From an uncultured Bacteroidia bacterium (GTDB taxonomy: Bacteria; Bacteroidota; Bacteroidia; Bacteroidales; UBA932), in assembly GCA_902772985.1 (NCBI GenBank), contig CACYCP010000023.1, forward strand, positions 1 through 44,067: a DNA stretch of 44,067 nucleotides, in the 5' to 3' direction. The stretch's first letter is position 1; each line of letters begins with the position of its first letter. This document shows, one piece after another, positions 25,191-33,837 of this stretch. The notes beneath the pieces are model-generated. The model worked only from the letters and a program-made list of their open reading frames with translations. It did not search any database and had not been told where the DNA came from. A program made the translations under genes and the position numbers.

Positions 25191-25762
25191 TGTTCTTTCA
25201 GGAAAGATGCCATGGCGCGAAGCGCCTTTCCCCGGTGCGAGATGGCGTTTTTCTCTTCCTCCGAAATCTGGGCCGCCGTAACTCCATATCCTTTTGGGAC
25301 GAACACGGGATCGTAGCCGAAACCGCCATCCCCATAAGCTTCAAGGCCAATTTCGCCTTCCATCACCCCGTCGAATAAATAGGTTTTTCCGCCCAGGATA
25401 AGGCTCACCGACGTGCGGAAGCGTGCCGATCGTTCCGTGCACCCCTCCATCACGCTGAGCAGTTTTGCGATATTGTCGGCGGAGCGCCTGCCTGGGCCTG
25501 CAAAGCGGGCCGTTTCCACCCCGGGGGCTCCGCCAAGGGCATCGACTTCGAGTCCGGTGTCATCGGCAAAACAGTCCATGCCGGTACGCTCGAAAATGTA
25601 TTGCGCCTTCTGGAGAGAATTATCCCGCAGGGTGGCGCCGGTTTCCGGGATGTCTTCCGTAAGGCCCACCGCTGCGGGTGTGATGAGTTCGAAATCGTTA
25701 CCCAGGATTTCCTGGGCTTCACGAAGTTTTCCAGGATTTCCTGTAGCGAAAATCAGTTTCAT
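25187..25762 (-). CDS. rdgB: Non-canonical purine NTP pyrophosphatase (RdgB/HAM1 family)
   Basis: A 191-residue cytoplasmic protein with all the HAM1 signatures: FATGNPGKLREAQEIL at about 4-19 (nucleotide-binding SxNxxK-type loop), ADDTGLEVDALGGAPGVETARFAG at about 65-88 (metal-binding Asp residues), FGYDPVFVP, and a final ISHRGKALRAM. It hydrolyses dITP, ITP and XTP to monophosphates and keeps deaminated purines out of DNA. Length is normal. It overlaps both neighbours by 4 nt (ATGA with recO and with the DUF4251 gene), so it lies mid-operon. Confidence 0.95.
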   Translation of the reverse strand: MKLIFATGNPGKLREAQEILGNDFELITPAAVGLTEDIPETGATLRDNSLQKAQYIFERTGMDCFADDTGLEVDALGGAPGVETARFAGPGRRSADNIAKLLSVMEGCTERSARFRTSVSLILGGKTYLFDGVMEGEIGLEAYGDGGFGYDPVFVPKGYGVTAAQISEEEKNAISHRGKALRAMASFLKEQ

Positions 25763-26286
25763 TTCTTGTCGCTGAAGTCCAGCTTGCCGCGGAACTGCAT
25801 TGTCGCCTTCTTGTTGGAAGAAATGCGGATGTCGGCGGTTGCGTCGTCGTAGATTTTGAAGATGAAAAAGTAGAGGATGTTGTTGTCTTTGTCCTTTGCC
25901 TGGAATGACAATTTATAACATCCGTCTTTCTGATAGGCCGAACCGTCGATGCCGATTCTTTCCATGGGAGCGTTGTTCAGTATGATGGAGGTGTTGCCGG
26001 AAAGTTCGGCAAAGCCGCCGGTGTAGGAACGTCCCCAGAAAGGAAGGCGGGTATTCACGGTTTTGTTATTCAGGATAATCGAATATTCCTTGTTGGTGTA
26101 AACGATATCGGCACTGGAACGGTAGATTTCTGTGATGTCAAAAGTCATGTCCAGGGTATTGATGGATTGCTGGACAAGGCTTGCTATCTGGGCCTTTTCC
26201 TCGTCAGTCATTTTGGTGGAAGAACCGCAAGAATAAAAGCCGAAGGCGGTCAATGCTATGAGCAAGGAGGCGATAATCTTTTTCAT
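25759..26286 (-). CDS. DUF4251-family lipoprotein
   Basis: A 175-residue protein from the ATG at 26286. An in-frame ATG at 26301 would add five residues (MKAID). I prefer the inner start because MKKIIASLLIALTAFGFYSC is a textbook lipoprotein signal, with lipobox FYSC and Cys20. The longer frame that opens at 26532 lies inside the divergent S41 gene and is not real. The body matches my memory of DUF4251, a Bacteroidota-specific exported family: LPFWGRSYTGGFAELSG in the middle and a later run of strands ending ISSNKKATMQFRGKL. Function unknown. It is first in the rdgB-recO operon, with which it overlaps by 4 nt, and is divergent from the S41 peptidase. Confidence 0.85.
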   Translation of the reverse strand: MKKIIASLLIALTAFGFYSCGSSTKMTDEEKAQIASLVQQSINTLDMTFDITEIYRSSADIVYTNKEYSIILNNKTVNTRLPFWGRSYTGGFAELSGNTSIILNNAPMERIGIDGSAYQKDGCYKLSFQAKDKDNNILYFFIFKIYDDATADIRISSNKKATMQFRGKLDFSDKK

Positions 26287-26310
26287 ATCAATTGCTTTCA
26301 TGGTTTCCTG

Positions 26311-26318
26311 CAAAGTTA
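26311..26318 (-). promoter_or_regulatory. Candidate -7 box for the DUF4251-rdgB-recO operon
   Basis: The minus strand reads TAACTTTG, an exact TAnnTTTG, 25 bases ahead of the ATG at 26286. It lies back to back with the plus-strand TAACTTTG at 26332-26339. Confidence 0.55.
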
Positions 26319-26331
26319 GCACTATTTTTGT

Positions 26332-26339
26332 TAACTTTG
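26332..26339 (+). promoter_or_regulatory. Candidate -7 box for the S41 peptidase gene
   Basis: TAACTTTG ends only 8 bases before the ATG at 26348. With a usual start site about 7 bases downstream of the box, the transcript would be leaderless or nearly so. No good -33 TTTG is present. Confidence 0.55.
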
Positions 26340-26347
26340 CAAGGACT

Positions 26348-27976
26348 ATGAAAAAGAAACTGTATTTAATACCGGTCTTTTGTCTGATTTGCCTCGCCGC
26401 CGGTGCCCAGTCCAGGGATTTCACCCAGGGGAAGTGGGTAGAGGTATATAATTCCATACTGAGGGAACTCAACCGCTCATATGTGGATTCCCTTCCCTCC
26501 GGCCGTGTCCAGAGGGCGGGTATCGACGCCATGCTGGACGCTTTGGATCCCTATACCGTGTATGTCCCTCAGGAAGAGCAGGAAGACTTCCAGATGATGC
26601 TCAACAGCACATACGGCGGGATCGGCGCCATCATTTTCAAGCCGGATGTAAACGGAAACGTAATCATCAACGAGCCATACGCAAACTGTCCGGCGGCAAA
26701 GGCGTCCCTTCAGTGCGGCGATGAGATAGAGGCCATTGACGGAGTCTCCACCCACGGGCTCACCAGTGCCGAGTCCTCGGAAAAGATGCGCGGAAAGCCC
26801 GGTACGAAGGTGGTCTTCAGCGTCAAGAAACTTCGCGCAGGCGACGGCTGGAAGGCCGGCGATGTCATCCAGGTTCCCGTCATGAGGGAAAGGATTGTGC
26901 TGCCTTCGATAGAATATGCGGGCATGCTGAACGGAGATGACGGCTACATAATGCTTTCAAAATTCACCGACGGTGTGGGCCAGGGCATTAGGGATGCCTA
27001 CAACAGCCTTAAGGCGCAGGGTATGAAACGCCTGGTGCTGGATCTCAGGGGCAATGGCGGCGGCATCATGGGCGAGGCGGTGAACATCGTTTCCCTCTTC
27101 GTGCCCAAGGGTTCCCTGGTTGTAAGTTCCAAGGGCAGGGCCCAGGATTCGGAAGTCCAGTATAAGACCACTTCGGATCCCGTGGATACCGAAATTCCCA
27201 TCCTGGTGCTGGTGGACAGCGGCAGCGCATCGGCCTCGGAAATCGTTTCCGGCGCGCTTCAGGATTACGACAGGGCTACCATCGTGGGCACCCGCACCTA
27301 TGGCAAGGGACTGGTCCAGAGCATCCGCCCCCTCCCTTACGACGGCCAGCTTAAAGTTACCACCTCGAAGTATTATACTCCTTCGGGCCGATGCGTGCAG
27401 GCCATCGACTATTCGCACCGCAACGAGGACGGCAGCGTAGGGCATATCCCGGACTCCCTGACTCACAGTTTCACCACGGCTCACGGGCGCACGGTGCGTG
27501 ACGGCGGCGGCATCACTCCGGATTTCGAGGTCAAGGCCAAACGCTATTCCCGCCTTACCTACTCCCTTGTAATGAACGGCATTGTTGAGGAGTATGCGCT
27601 GCAATATGTAAAGGCCCATCCTTCGATTCCTCCGCTTGACGACTTCCATTTTGACGATTACGAGGGCTTTATCGCCTTCGCCAAGGACAAGGAGTTCGAC
27701 TACCGTTCATCGGCACGGGCAATGTTCGACGAGATGAGAAAAGCCCTGGAGCAGGATGGCTTGACCGAGGCTCTTTCCGACGAACTTTCTGCCCTGGAGA
27801 AGTCCCTGGACATGGACAAGGAGAAATTCCTGAGGCTGAAGGAAGAGGAAATCATCCCCTTCATCGAGGAGGAGATAGTGGTCCGTTATTATTTCCAGGA
27901 AGCCGGAATCAAGGTCAGGCTGCGCTACGACACCCAGCTCCAGCAGGCTCTGCTTCAGCCGGCCATCACTTACTGA
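26348..27976 (+). CDS. S41 family C-terminal processing peptidase (CtpA/Tsp type)
   Basis: A 542-residue exported protease. A Sec signal peptide runs to about residue 20 (CLAAGA). An N-terminal helical region follows, with LDPYTVYVP at about 66-74. The PDZ domain at about 88-165 contains GDEIEAIDGVST. The S41 catalytic core contains LDLRGNGGG at 231-239, GSASASEIVSGALQD with the catalytic Ser near residue 295, and YGKG with Lys320 as the general base. Such enzymes trim C-termini of periplasmic proteins or act in stress signalling. I chose the ATG at 26348; a longer frame from 26258 covers the promoter region and lacks a signal peptide at its start. Its 3' end overlaps the U32 gene tail to tail by 11 nt. 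Confidence 0.93.
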   Translation: MKKKLYLIPVFCLICLAAGAQSRDFTQGKWVEVYNSILRELNRSYVDSLPSGRVQRAGIDAMLDALDPYTVYVPQEEQEDFQMMLNSTYGGIGAIIFKPDVNGNVIINEPYANCPAAKASLQCGDEIEAIDGVSTHGLTSAESSEKMRGKPGTKVVFSVKKLRAGDGWKAGDVIQVPVMRERIVLPSIEYAGMLNGDDGYIMLSKFTDGVGQGIRDAYNSLKAQGMKRLVLDLRGNGGGIMGEAVNIVSLFVPKGSLVVSSKGRAQDSEVQYKTTSDPVDTEIPILVLVDSGSASASEIVSGALQDYDRATIVGTRTYGKGLVQSIRPLPYDGQLKVTTSKYYTPSGRCVQAIDYSHRNEDGSVGHIPDSLTHSFTTAHGRTVRDGGGITPDFEVKAKRYSRLTYSLVMNGIVEEYALQYVKAHPSIPPLDDFHFDDYEGFIAFAKDKEFDYRSSARAMFDEMRKALEQDGLTEALSDELSALEKSLDMDKEKFLRLKEEEIIPFIEEEIVVRYYFQEAGIKVRLRYDTQLQQALLQPAITY

Positions 27977-29237
27977 TTTCCCATCGATAGACTTTGTCGC
28001 CACGGCGGGGATGCAGGTTCTCGCCGGGCAGCGTTTCCGTGTCCGGAGGCACTGCAACCGAGCAGCGCTGGCCCTGGGGACATTCCCTTGCGGGTTCATA
28101 ATCCACCCGCAAATCATCCACCGTCATTTCCAGGATGCCGGTGGTATTGCCTATGAACAGGAGCTCGTCCCCCAGGCGCAGGGGAGTGGCATCCACCTGG
28201 ATTTCAGCCACACCAATCTTTGCAAACCAATTGGTCACCTTGCCGATATAGACTTTCCTGCGGGTGGCCGAGCTGCCATAGACCGAGCTCCATTCGCCCA
28301 TTTTGGCGCCAAGGTAATAGCCGTCCCAGAAGCCGCGGTTGAACACTTTTGCAAGGTCTTCTTTCATTGCTGCTCCCATTTCCGGGGTGTAGCTGTCGTC
28401 TGCAACGGCATCGGCCGCCTTCCTGTAGCAGCGCGTTGCCATTTTTACATAGTCGGCGCTGCGGGCCCGGCCCTCGATCTTGAATACCTTCACCCCGGCC
28501 TGAACGAACTTGTCCATGAAGTCTATGGTACACAGGTCCTTGGGAGACATAAGGTATTTGTTGTCTATGTGGATGGCATTGCCGGTTTCATAGTCGGTTA
28601 CAAGGTAGCCCCTCCGGCAAACCTGCAGGCAGTTGCCCCGGTTTGCGCTCTCGCCCCAGGCGTGGAGGGACAGGTAGCACTTACCGGAAATGGCCATGCA
28701 GAATGCTCCGTGGGCGAACATTTCAATCCTTACGAGTTGCCCTGAAGGCCCTTTGATGCCCTCTGACACAATGGCATCGTGGATGGCCTTCACCTGCTCC
28801 AGGCGAAGTTCCCGGGCCAGGACAACGACATCGGCCCATTGGGCATAGAAGCGCAGGGCCTCGATGTTGGAAATGCTCAGCTGGGTGGAGATATGCACCT
28901 CCAGACCGATTTTCCGGCAGTACAGGATGGCCGCCATGTCCGAAGCTATTATGGCATCTACGCCGGCCTCCTTCGCTGCATCCAGCGTGTCGTAAGCCGC
29001 CTGCAAATCCTCTTCATAGAGGGTGATATTCAGTGTCATATAGGCTTTGACGCCGTAGGTCCGGCAGATGCGCATGACCTCCGGCAGGTCCTCCTTGATG
29101 AAGTTTCCGGCCGAATGGGAACGCATGTTCAGGTGGCCTATGCCGAAATAGACGGAATCGGCCCCACCCTCGATGGCGGCCATAAGGCAGTCGAAGCCCC
29201 CTGCGGGCGCCATTATTTCCAAATCTTTGCGATGCAT
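27966..29237 (-). CDS. U32 peptidase-family protein (TrhP/RlhA-like RNA hydroxylation enzyme)
   Basis: 423 residues from the ATG at 29237 (MHRKDLEIMAPAGGFDCL). The longer frame from 29444 runs through the divergent promoter region and cstA and is rejected. The U32 signature is complete: IEMFAHGAFCMAISGKCYLS, then SANRGNCLQVCRR, with the Cys residues that hold an iron-sulfur cluster in characterised members. The N-terminal part is a TIM-like barrel (GGADSVYFGIGHLNMR). A C-terminal beta-barrel domain handles RNA. Members first called collagenases (PrtC) include TrhP, which makes 5-hydroxyuridine in tRNA, and RlhA, which makes 5-hydroxycytidine in 23S rRNA. Which activity applies here is not decided. 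Confidence 0.88.
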   Translation of the reverse strand: MHRKDLEIMAPAGGFDCLMAAIEGGADSVYFGIGHLNMRSHSAGNFIKEDLPEVMRICRTYGVKAYMTLNITLYEEDLQAAYDTLDAAKEAGVDAIIASDMAAILYCRKIGLEVHISTQLSISNIEALRFYAQWADVVVLARELRLEQVKAIHDAIVSEGIKGPSGQLVRIEMFAHGAFCMAISGKCYLSLHAWGESANRGNCLQVCRRGYLVTDYETGNAIHIDNKYLMSPKDLCTIDFMDKFVQAGVKVFKIEGRARSADYVKMATRCYRKAADAVADDSYTPEMGAAMKEDLAKVFNRGFWDGYYLGAKMGEWSSVYGSSATRRKVYIGKVTNWFAKIGVAEIQVDATPLRLGDELLFIGNTTGILEMTVDDLRVDYEPARECPQGQRCSVAVPPDTETLPGENLHPRRGDKVYRWEISK

Positions 29238-29243
29238 GACGCG

Positions 29244-29251
29244 CAAAGGTA
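29244..29251 (-). promoter_or_regulatory. Candidate -7 box for the U32 gene
   Basis: The minus strand reads TACCTTTG (TAnnTTTG), ending 6 bases ahead of the ATG at 29237, again a near-leaderless geometry. It lies 20 bases from the divergent cstA box. Confidence 0.5.
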
Positions 29252-29271
29252 CAAAAAAAGAAAATATGTAA

Positions 29272-29279
29272 TAACTTTG
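29272..29279 (+). promoter_or_regulatory. Candidate -7 box for cstA
   Basis: TAACTTTG, an exact TAnnTTTG, lies 22 bases ahead of the ATG at 29302. No clear -33 TTTG lies at the usual spacing, since the upstream sequence is occupied by the divergent U32 promoter. Confidence 0.5.
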
Positions 29280-29301
29280 TATTCGATAAAGAACAAGCGT
29301 T

Positions 29302-30762
29302 ATGTATTCGTTTATTATCAGCATGGCGGCCCTGTTTTTGGGATATGTCTTGTATGGCAAGTTCGTGGAAAAAATTTTCGTCCCGGACTCTTCCCGCACA
29401 ACTCCGGCGACAAGCCGTGCCGACGGTGTTGACTTCATTGCCATGCCATCCTGGGAAGTGTTTCTAATTCAGTTCCTCAACATAGCCGGAACCGGTCCCA
29501 TCTTCGGCGCCATAATGGGCGCGAAGTTCGGTCCTTCGTCCTTCCTATGGATTGTTTTTGGCTGCATTTTTGCCGGTGCAGTCCACGATTACCTGAGCGG
29601 CATGCTCTCGGTACGAAACGGCGGGGCAGTCCTTCCGGAACTGGTTGGGAAATACCTTGGCCGGAGGACGAAAAGCGTGGTGCTGGTGTTTTCGGTGGTG
29701 CTCCTTCTGCTGGTCGGAACCGTATTCGTATATTCCCCGGCCCTGATTCTCGGGGACATTGCCGGAGACGGCGGCCAGGGCTCGATAATGCTTTGGGTAG
29801 CAGTTATCTTCGTCTATTATATCATCGCCACGTTACTTCCGGTAGATAAGGTCATCGGCAAGATTTATCCCTTCTTTGCCGTCGCCCTTCTTTTCATGGC
29901 GGTGGCCCTCATGGTCTGCCTCTTTGTGAAATGGCCTGCCATCCCGGAATTCTGGGACGGACTTGGCAACTGGGGATCGAAGGTGGGACTTGACGGACAA
30001 AGTATATTCCCATGCCTTTTCATAACCATAGCCTGTGGCGCAATCAGCGGCTTCCACGCAACCCAGAGCCCGCTTATGGCGCGTTGCCTCAGCAATGAAA
30101 AGCAGGGCCGTCCCATCTTTTACGGATCCATGATAACCGAAGGCGTGGTTGCGCTGATCTGGGCCGCAGTTTCCTCTTATTTCTTCTTTGCCGATGGAGC
30201 TGCCGAGGTGGGTTCCTCCATTTCGGCCGCCGCCCCCACCGTGGTTACCAAGGTATCCGGAAGTTGGCTTGGTACCCTGGGCGGAATCCTGGCTATCATG
30301 GGCGTTGTTGCTGCCCCCATCACCAGCGGCGATACGGCATTCCGCAGTTCCCGCCTTGTCATTGCCGATTTCCTGAAACTGGACCAGAAGCCCATAGCAA
30401 AGCGCCTTTCCATCGCAATACCCATCTTTATAGTGGCATCGATTCTGCTTTGGTTCAACGTTGCCAAGGAGGACGGATTCAATATCATCTGGCGTTATTT
30501 CGGCTGGGCCAACCAAACCCTTGCCGTCTTCGCCCTTTGGACCGCGACGGTGTATCTGGTGAAGGAGAGCGGGCCATGGCAATACATAATAGCCCTCGTT
30601 CCCGCTGTGTTCATGACTTCGGTCTGTACCACCTACATCAGCACTGCCACAATCGGCTTTAACTTGCCTCAGGCCTGGACCCTTCCCATAGCCCTTGGAA
30701 GCGCCGCCATCTCCGTCGTGCTCTTCTACCTCTGGAAGCGTTCCTGGACTGCAAAGGCTTGA
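29302..30762 (+). CDS. cstA: CstA family carbon starvation protein (pyruvate/peptide transporter)
   Basis: A 486-residue polytopic membrane protein with the CstA family start: FLGYVLYGKFVEKIF, then VDFIAMPSWEVFLIQFLNIAGTGPIFGAIMGAKFGP. Downstream conserved parts include GCIFAGAVHDYLSGMLSVRNGG, CGAISGFHATQSPLMARCL and ITSGDTAFRSSRL. E. coli CstA is about 700 residues; this shorter form is common in Bacteroidota. CstA proteins import pyruvate, and in some species peptides, under carbon limitation. It is followed at 23 nt by a YfcC-family carrier and then two MFS carriers, so this is an uptake operon. Substrate is inference. Confidence 0.9.
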   Translation: MYSFIISMAALFLGYVLYGKFVEKIFVPDSSRTTPATSRADGVDFIAMPSWEVFLIQFLNIAGTGPIFGAIMGAKFGPSSFLWIVFGCIFAGAVHDYLSGMLSVRNGGAVLPELVGKYLGRRTKSVVLVFSVVLLLLVGTVFVYSPALILGDIAGDGGQGSIMLWVAVIFVYYIIATLLPVDKVIGKIYPFFAVALLFMAVALMVCLFVKWPAIPEFWDGLGNWGSKVGLDGQSIFPCLFITIACGAISGFHATQSPLMARCLSNEKQGRPIFYGSMITEGVVALIWAAVSSYFFFADGAAEVGSSISAAAPTVVTKVSGSWLGTLGGILAIMGVVAAPITSGDTAFRSSRLVIADFLKLDQKPIAKRLSIAIPIFIVASILLWFNVAKEDGFNIIWRYFGWANQTLAVFALWTATVYLVKESGPWQYIIALVPAVFMTSVCTTYISTATIGFNLPQAWTLPIALGSAAISVVLFYLWKRSWTAKA

Positions 30763-30785
30763 CTTCAAGCACATTTCTTTTCCCC

Positions 30786-32108
30786 ATGCGAAAACCCGGA
30801 GTACCGCACACTTATGTAATCATCGCCATTCTCATCGCCTTGAGTGCGGTGCTCACCTGGCTAGTACCCGGCGGGCAGTATGTAACGCTGGAAGACGGGT
30901 CAGTGGTGTACCGGAGCACGGAGGCGTCCCCGCAGACGTTGCAGGTCTTTTCGGCCCTCTATCACGGATTTGTCAGGCAGGCGGGTATCATAGTCTTCAT
31001 CCTGGTGGTGGGTGGTGCGTTCTGGCTCCTCAATGCCACCGGAGCCGTTTCGGCGGGCATCAGCCGCTTTATCGGAGCGGTGGGGAAGCGGGACAAGCTG
31101 GTCCTGTTGTCCCTGGCCATGCTGTTTTCCCTGGCGGGGGCCGTCTTCGGGATGAGCGAGGAAACCATTCCTTTCGTGGGCATCGTGGTGCCGCTGGTGG
31201 TTTCCCTGGGCTACGACGCCTTTATGGGGATGCTGGTGGTGTACGTGGCTTCCAACATCGGCTTTTCCAGTGCATTCCTGAACCCCTTCACTGTTGGCAT
31301 TGCTCAGGAGATGGCCGGACTGCCGCCGTTTTCCGGGATGGGCTACCGTATTATCTGCTGGACGTTTTTGACACTGCTGCTGTTGGCGGCCATCTGGATC
31401 TATGCCAGGCGCAGCCGGAGGGTAGTGGCCGATGAGGCCCGGCTGCCCTCGGAGGCGCCGCTGTCGGCCCGGCAGAAGTGGATTCTGGCGGTGCTCTCTG
31501 CAACGGTGGTAGTGCTGGTTGTGGGCGTAACGGTCTGGGAATGGTCGCTGCCGGAAATCACCGGCCTGTTCCTGGGGATGGGCATCGTGTGCGGGGTTAT
31601 CGCCGGCTTTCGCCCCGGGCGCATTGCCGATGAACTGCTCGCCGGTGCCCGTGACATCCTGTCTGCTGCGCTGGTGGTGGGCTTCGCCACCGGCATCATC
31701 GTCATCCTGCAGGACGGACACGTGGTCGACAGCATCCTGCACAGCATGCAGGAAGGGCTGGACGGCAGCAGTCCGCTGGCATCCTTATCGGCCATGTACG
31801 GCATCCAGGCGCTCATCAATTTTCTCATTCCCAGCGCCACAGCAAAAGCCGCCATCACCATTCCCATCATGGCCCCCTTTGCCGATATGGTGGGCGTTTC
31901 GCGGCAAGCCATGGTGCTGGCGTTCCAGTTCGGCGACGGCTTCACCAATATGCTCACTCCTACATCCGGAGTGCTGGTGGCCGCTCTCGCCATGGCCAGG
32001 ATTCCATACAGCCGATGGGTGGCCTGGATATGGAAGGCGGTGGTGGTGCTGCTGGTCCTGGGGCTGCTCCTGCTGTGCCTGCCGCTGGTGGCGGACATCG
32101 CTTTTTGA
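30786..32108 (+). CDS. YfcC family membrane carrier
   Basis: 440 residues from ATG 30786. An in-frame TTG at 30759 would overlap the cstA stop and add nine non-conserved residues. About twelve hydrophobic segments are visible. The N-terminus MRKPGVPHTYVIIAILIALSAVLTWLVPGGQY has the family look (hydrophobic helix ending in W..P.GQY). Two similar re-entrant-type segments are present, GMSEETIPFVGIVVPLVVSLGYD and NFLIPSATAKAAITIPIM, as expected of the ion transporter superfamily. Related carriers are annotated as C4-dicarboxylate or basic amino acid transporters, so the substrate is uncertain. It is co-transcribed with cstA. Confidence 0.82.
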   Translation: MRKPGVPHTYVIIAILIALSAVLTWLVPGGQYVTLEDGSVVYRSTEASPQTLQVFSALYHGFVRQAGIIVFILVVGGAFWLLNATGAVSAGISRFIGAVGKRDKLVLLSLAMLFSLAGAVFGMSEETIPFVGIVVPLVVSLGYDAFMGMLVVYVASNIGFSSAFLNPFTVGIAQEMAGLPPFSGMGYRIICWTFLTLLLLAAIWIYARRSRRVVADEARLPSEAPLSARQKWILAVLSATVVVLVVGVTVWEWSLPEITGLFLGMGIVCGVIAGFRPGRIADELLAGARDILSAALVVGFATGIIVILQDGHVVDSILHSMQEGLDGSSPLASLSAMYGIQALINFLIPSATAKAAITIPIMAPFADMVGVSRQAMVLAFQFGDGFTNMLTPTSGVLVAALAMARIPYSRWVAWIWKAVVVLLVLGLLLLCLPLVADIAF

Positions 32109-32166
32109 CGGATTCTGATTTTTTACTAATTTAGCGCTTCAAACGGATACAAAAACAAACAATACC

Positions 32167-33837
32167 ATGTCTGATTCTACCTTGAAAACCCTCCGCGACT
32201 CGGCCGCTATGCGCTGGACGGCGCTGCTGTTGCTGGCCTTCGCCATGTTCTGTGCCTATATCTTCATGGACATACTGTCCCCCATCAAGGACCTGATGCA
32301 GGAAACCCGAGGCTGGGACAGCGCCTCATTCGGCCGCATGCAGGGCGCCGAGGTGTTCCTGAACGTCTATGTGTTCTTCCTCATCTTCGCCGGTATCATT
32401 CTGGACAAGATGGGTGTGCGCTTCACGGCCGTCCTTTCCGGCGCCGTGATGCTTGTGGGCGGCATCATTAAGTTCTATGCCTGCAGCGATGCCTTCATGG
32501 GTTCGGGGCTGGAGGCCTGGTTCAACAGCCACCTGAACTGGAACGGGGAATTGCCCGTCATAGGCGCTATCCTGCCGTTTGTCGCGGGCATGCCCGCATC
32601 GGCCAAACTGGCTGCTCTGGGCTTCATGATTTTCGGCAGTGGCTGCGAGATGGCCGGCATCACCGTGAGCCGCGGCATTGTCAAATGGTTCAAGGGCCGG
32701 GAGACGGCCTTGGCCATGGGTTCCGAGATGGCCTTGGCCCGCCTGGGTGTCGCTACCTGTATGATTTTCAGTCCCTTCTTCGCCAAACTTGGCGGTGAGG
32801 TGCATGTGGAAAATGCCGTAAAATTCGGTGTGGTGCTGCTTTGCATCGCACTCATCATGTTTGTGGTTTACTTCTTTATGGACAAGAAGCTGGACAGCCA
32901 GACCGGCGAGGCCGAAGAGAAGGACGACCCGTTCAAGCTCAGCGACCTGGGCAAGATTTTCTCCAGCCAGGGCTTCTGGCTGGTGGCCCTGCTGTGTGTG
33001 CTTTATTACAGCGCCATCTTCCCCTTCCAGAAATATGCGGTGAACATGCTGCAGTGCAACCTTACCTTGAATCCGGCACAGGCAGGCAGCTATTGGGGCG
33101 GGGAGTCTGTTACCATCGTGCAGTACATCATAATGCTTGTTGTGGCCGTGTGCTCCTTCGCCAGCAACTTCTCCAAGAACAAAACTGCGAAGTACGGTCT
33201 AATGGCCGCCGCGGTGATGGCTCTCATTGTTTACTGCTACATGGGCTACATGAGGGGTACGGCCGAAACCATCTTCGCCGTGTTCCCGCTGCTTGCAGTT
33301 GCCATTACCCCCATCCTGGGCAATTATGTGGACCACAAGGGCAAAGCTGCCTCAATGCTCATGCTGGGTTCTATCCTCTTGGTCATCTGCCACCTCACCT
33401 TTGCCTTTATCCTGCCCGCCTTCAAGGGCAATGCCGTGGGCGGCACCGTCGTAGCTTATGCCACCATCCTGGTGCTGGGTGCATCCTTCTCGCTGGTGCC
33501 GGCCGCCCTGTGGCCTTCGGTGCCCAAGCTGGTTGACGAAAAGATCATAGGCAGCGCCTATGCCGCCATCTTCTGGATTCAGAACATCGGCCTGGGTTTG
33601 TTCCCGGCTCTCATCGGCATTGTGCTCACAAAGACCAACGCCCCCGGTACGGCCGCCCATGAGCTCAACTATACCTGGGCGCTGGTCATGCTTGCCGCCC
33701 TGGGAATCGCCGCTCTCCTCATTTCGGTCTATCTGAGGGCCGTAGACAGGAGGAAGGGTTACGGCCTGGAAGAGCCTAACATCAAGGAGACCGGTCCTCA
33801 GGTGCTGGAAGCCGAAGTCACCGCTGCGGCAGAGTAA
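32167..33837 (+). CDS. MFS transporter, MFSD1-like (first of tandem pair)
   Basis: A 556-residue major facilitator protein with about twelve membrane segments and an insertion around 105-140 that its neighbour lacks. Characteristic blocks are GIILDKMGVRFTAVLSG (loop 2-3), GCEMAGITVSRGIVKWFKGRE and ALARLG at the end of the first half, and GASFSLVPAALWPSVPKLV near the C-terminus. The WFKG...ARLG pattern recalls the eukaryotic MFSD1 group, whose known member moves dipeptides; the link to substrate is inference. There is a 58-base gap after yfcC holding a partial promoter box. Its TAA overlaps the ATG of the next MFS gene (TAATG). Confidence 0.85.
   Translation: MSDSTLKTLRDSAAMRWTALLLLAFAMFCAYIFMDILSPIKDLMQETRGWDSASFGRMQGAEVFLNVYVFFLIFAGIILDKMGVRFTAVLSGAVMLVGGIIKFYACSDAFMGSGLEAWFNSHLNWNGELPVIGAILPFVAGMPASAKLAALGFMIFGSGCEMAGITVSRGIVKWFKGRETALAMGSEMALARLGVATCMIFSPFFAKLGGEVHVENAVKFGVVLLCIALIMFVVYFFMDKKLDSQTGEAEEKDDPFKLSDLGKIFSSQGFWLVALLCVLYYSAIFPFQKYAVNMLQCNLTLNPAQAGSYWGGESVTIVQYIIMLVVAVCSFASNFSKNKTAKYGLMAAAVMALIVYCYMGYMRGTAETIFAVFPLLAVAITPILGNYVDHKGKAASMLMLGSILLVICHLTFAFILPAFKGNAVGGTVVAYATILVLGASFSLVPAALWPSVPKLVDEKIIGSAYAAIFWIQNIGLGLFPALIGIVLTKTNAPGTAAHELNYTWALVMLAALGIAALLISVYLRAVDRRKGYGLEEPNIKETGPQVLEAEVTAAAE

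Noticed and set aside
26258..26347. N-terminal extension of the S41 peptidase gene by 30 codons
   Set aside because: It overlaps the start of the DUF4251 gene and both promoter boxes and hides the signal peptide that begins at 26348.
29237..29444. N-terminal extension of the U32 gene by 69 codons
   Set aside because: It would run through the divergent promoter boxes and the cstA start; the family begins at MHRKDLEIMAPAGG.
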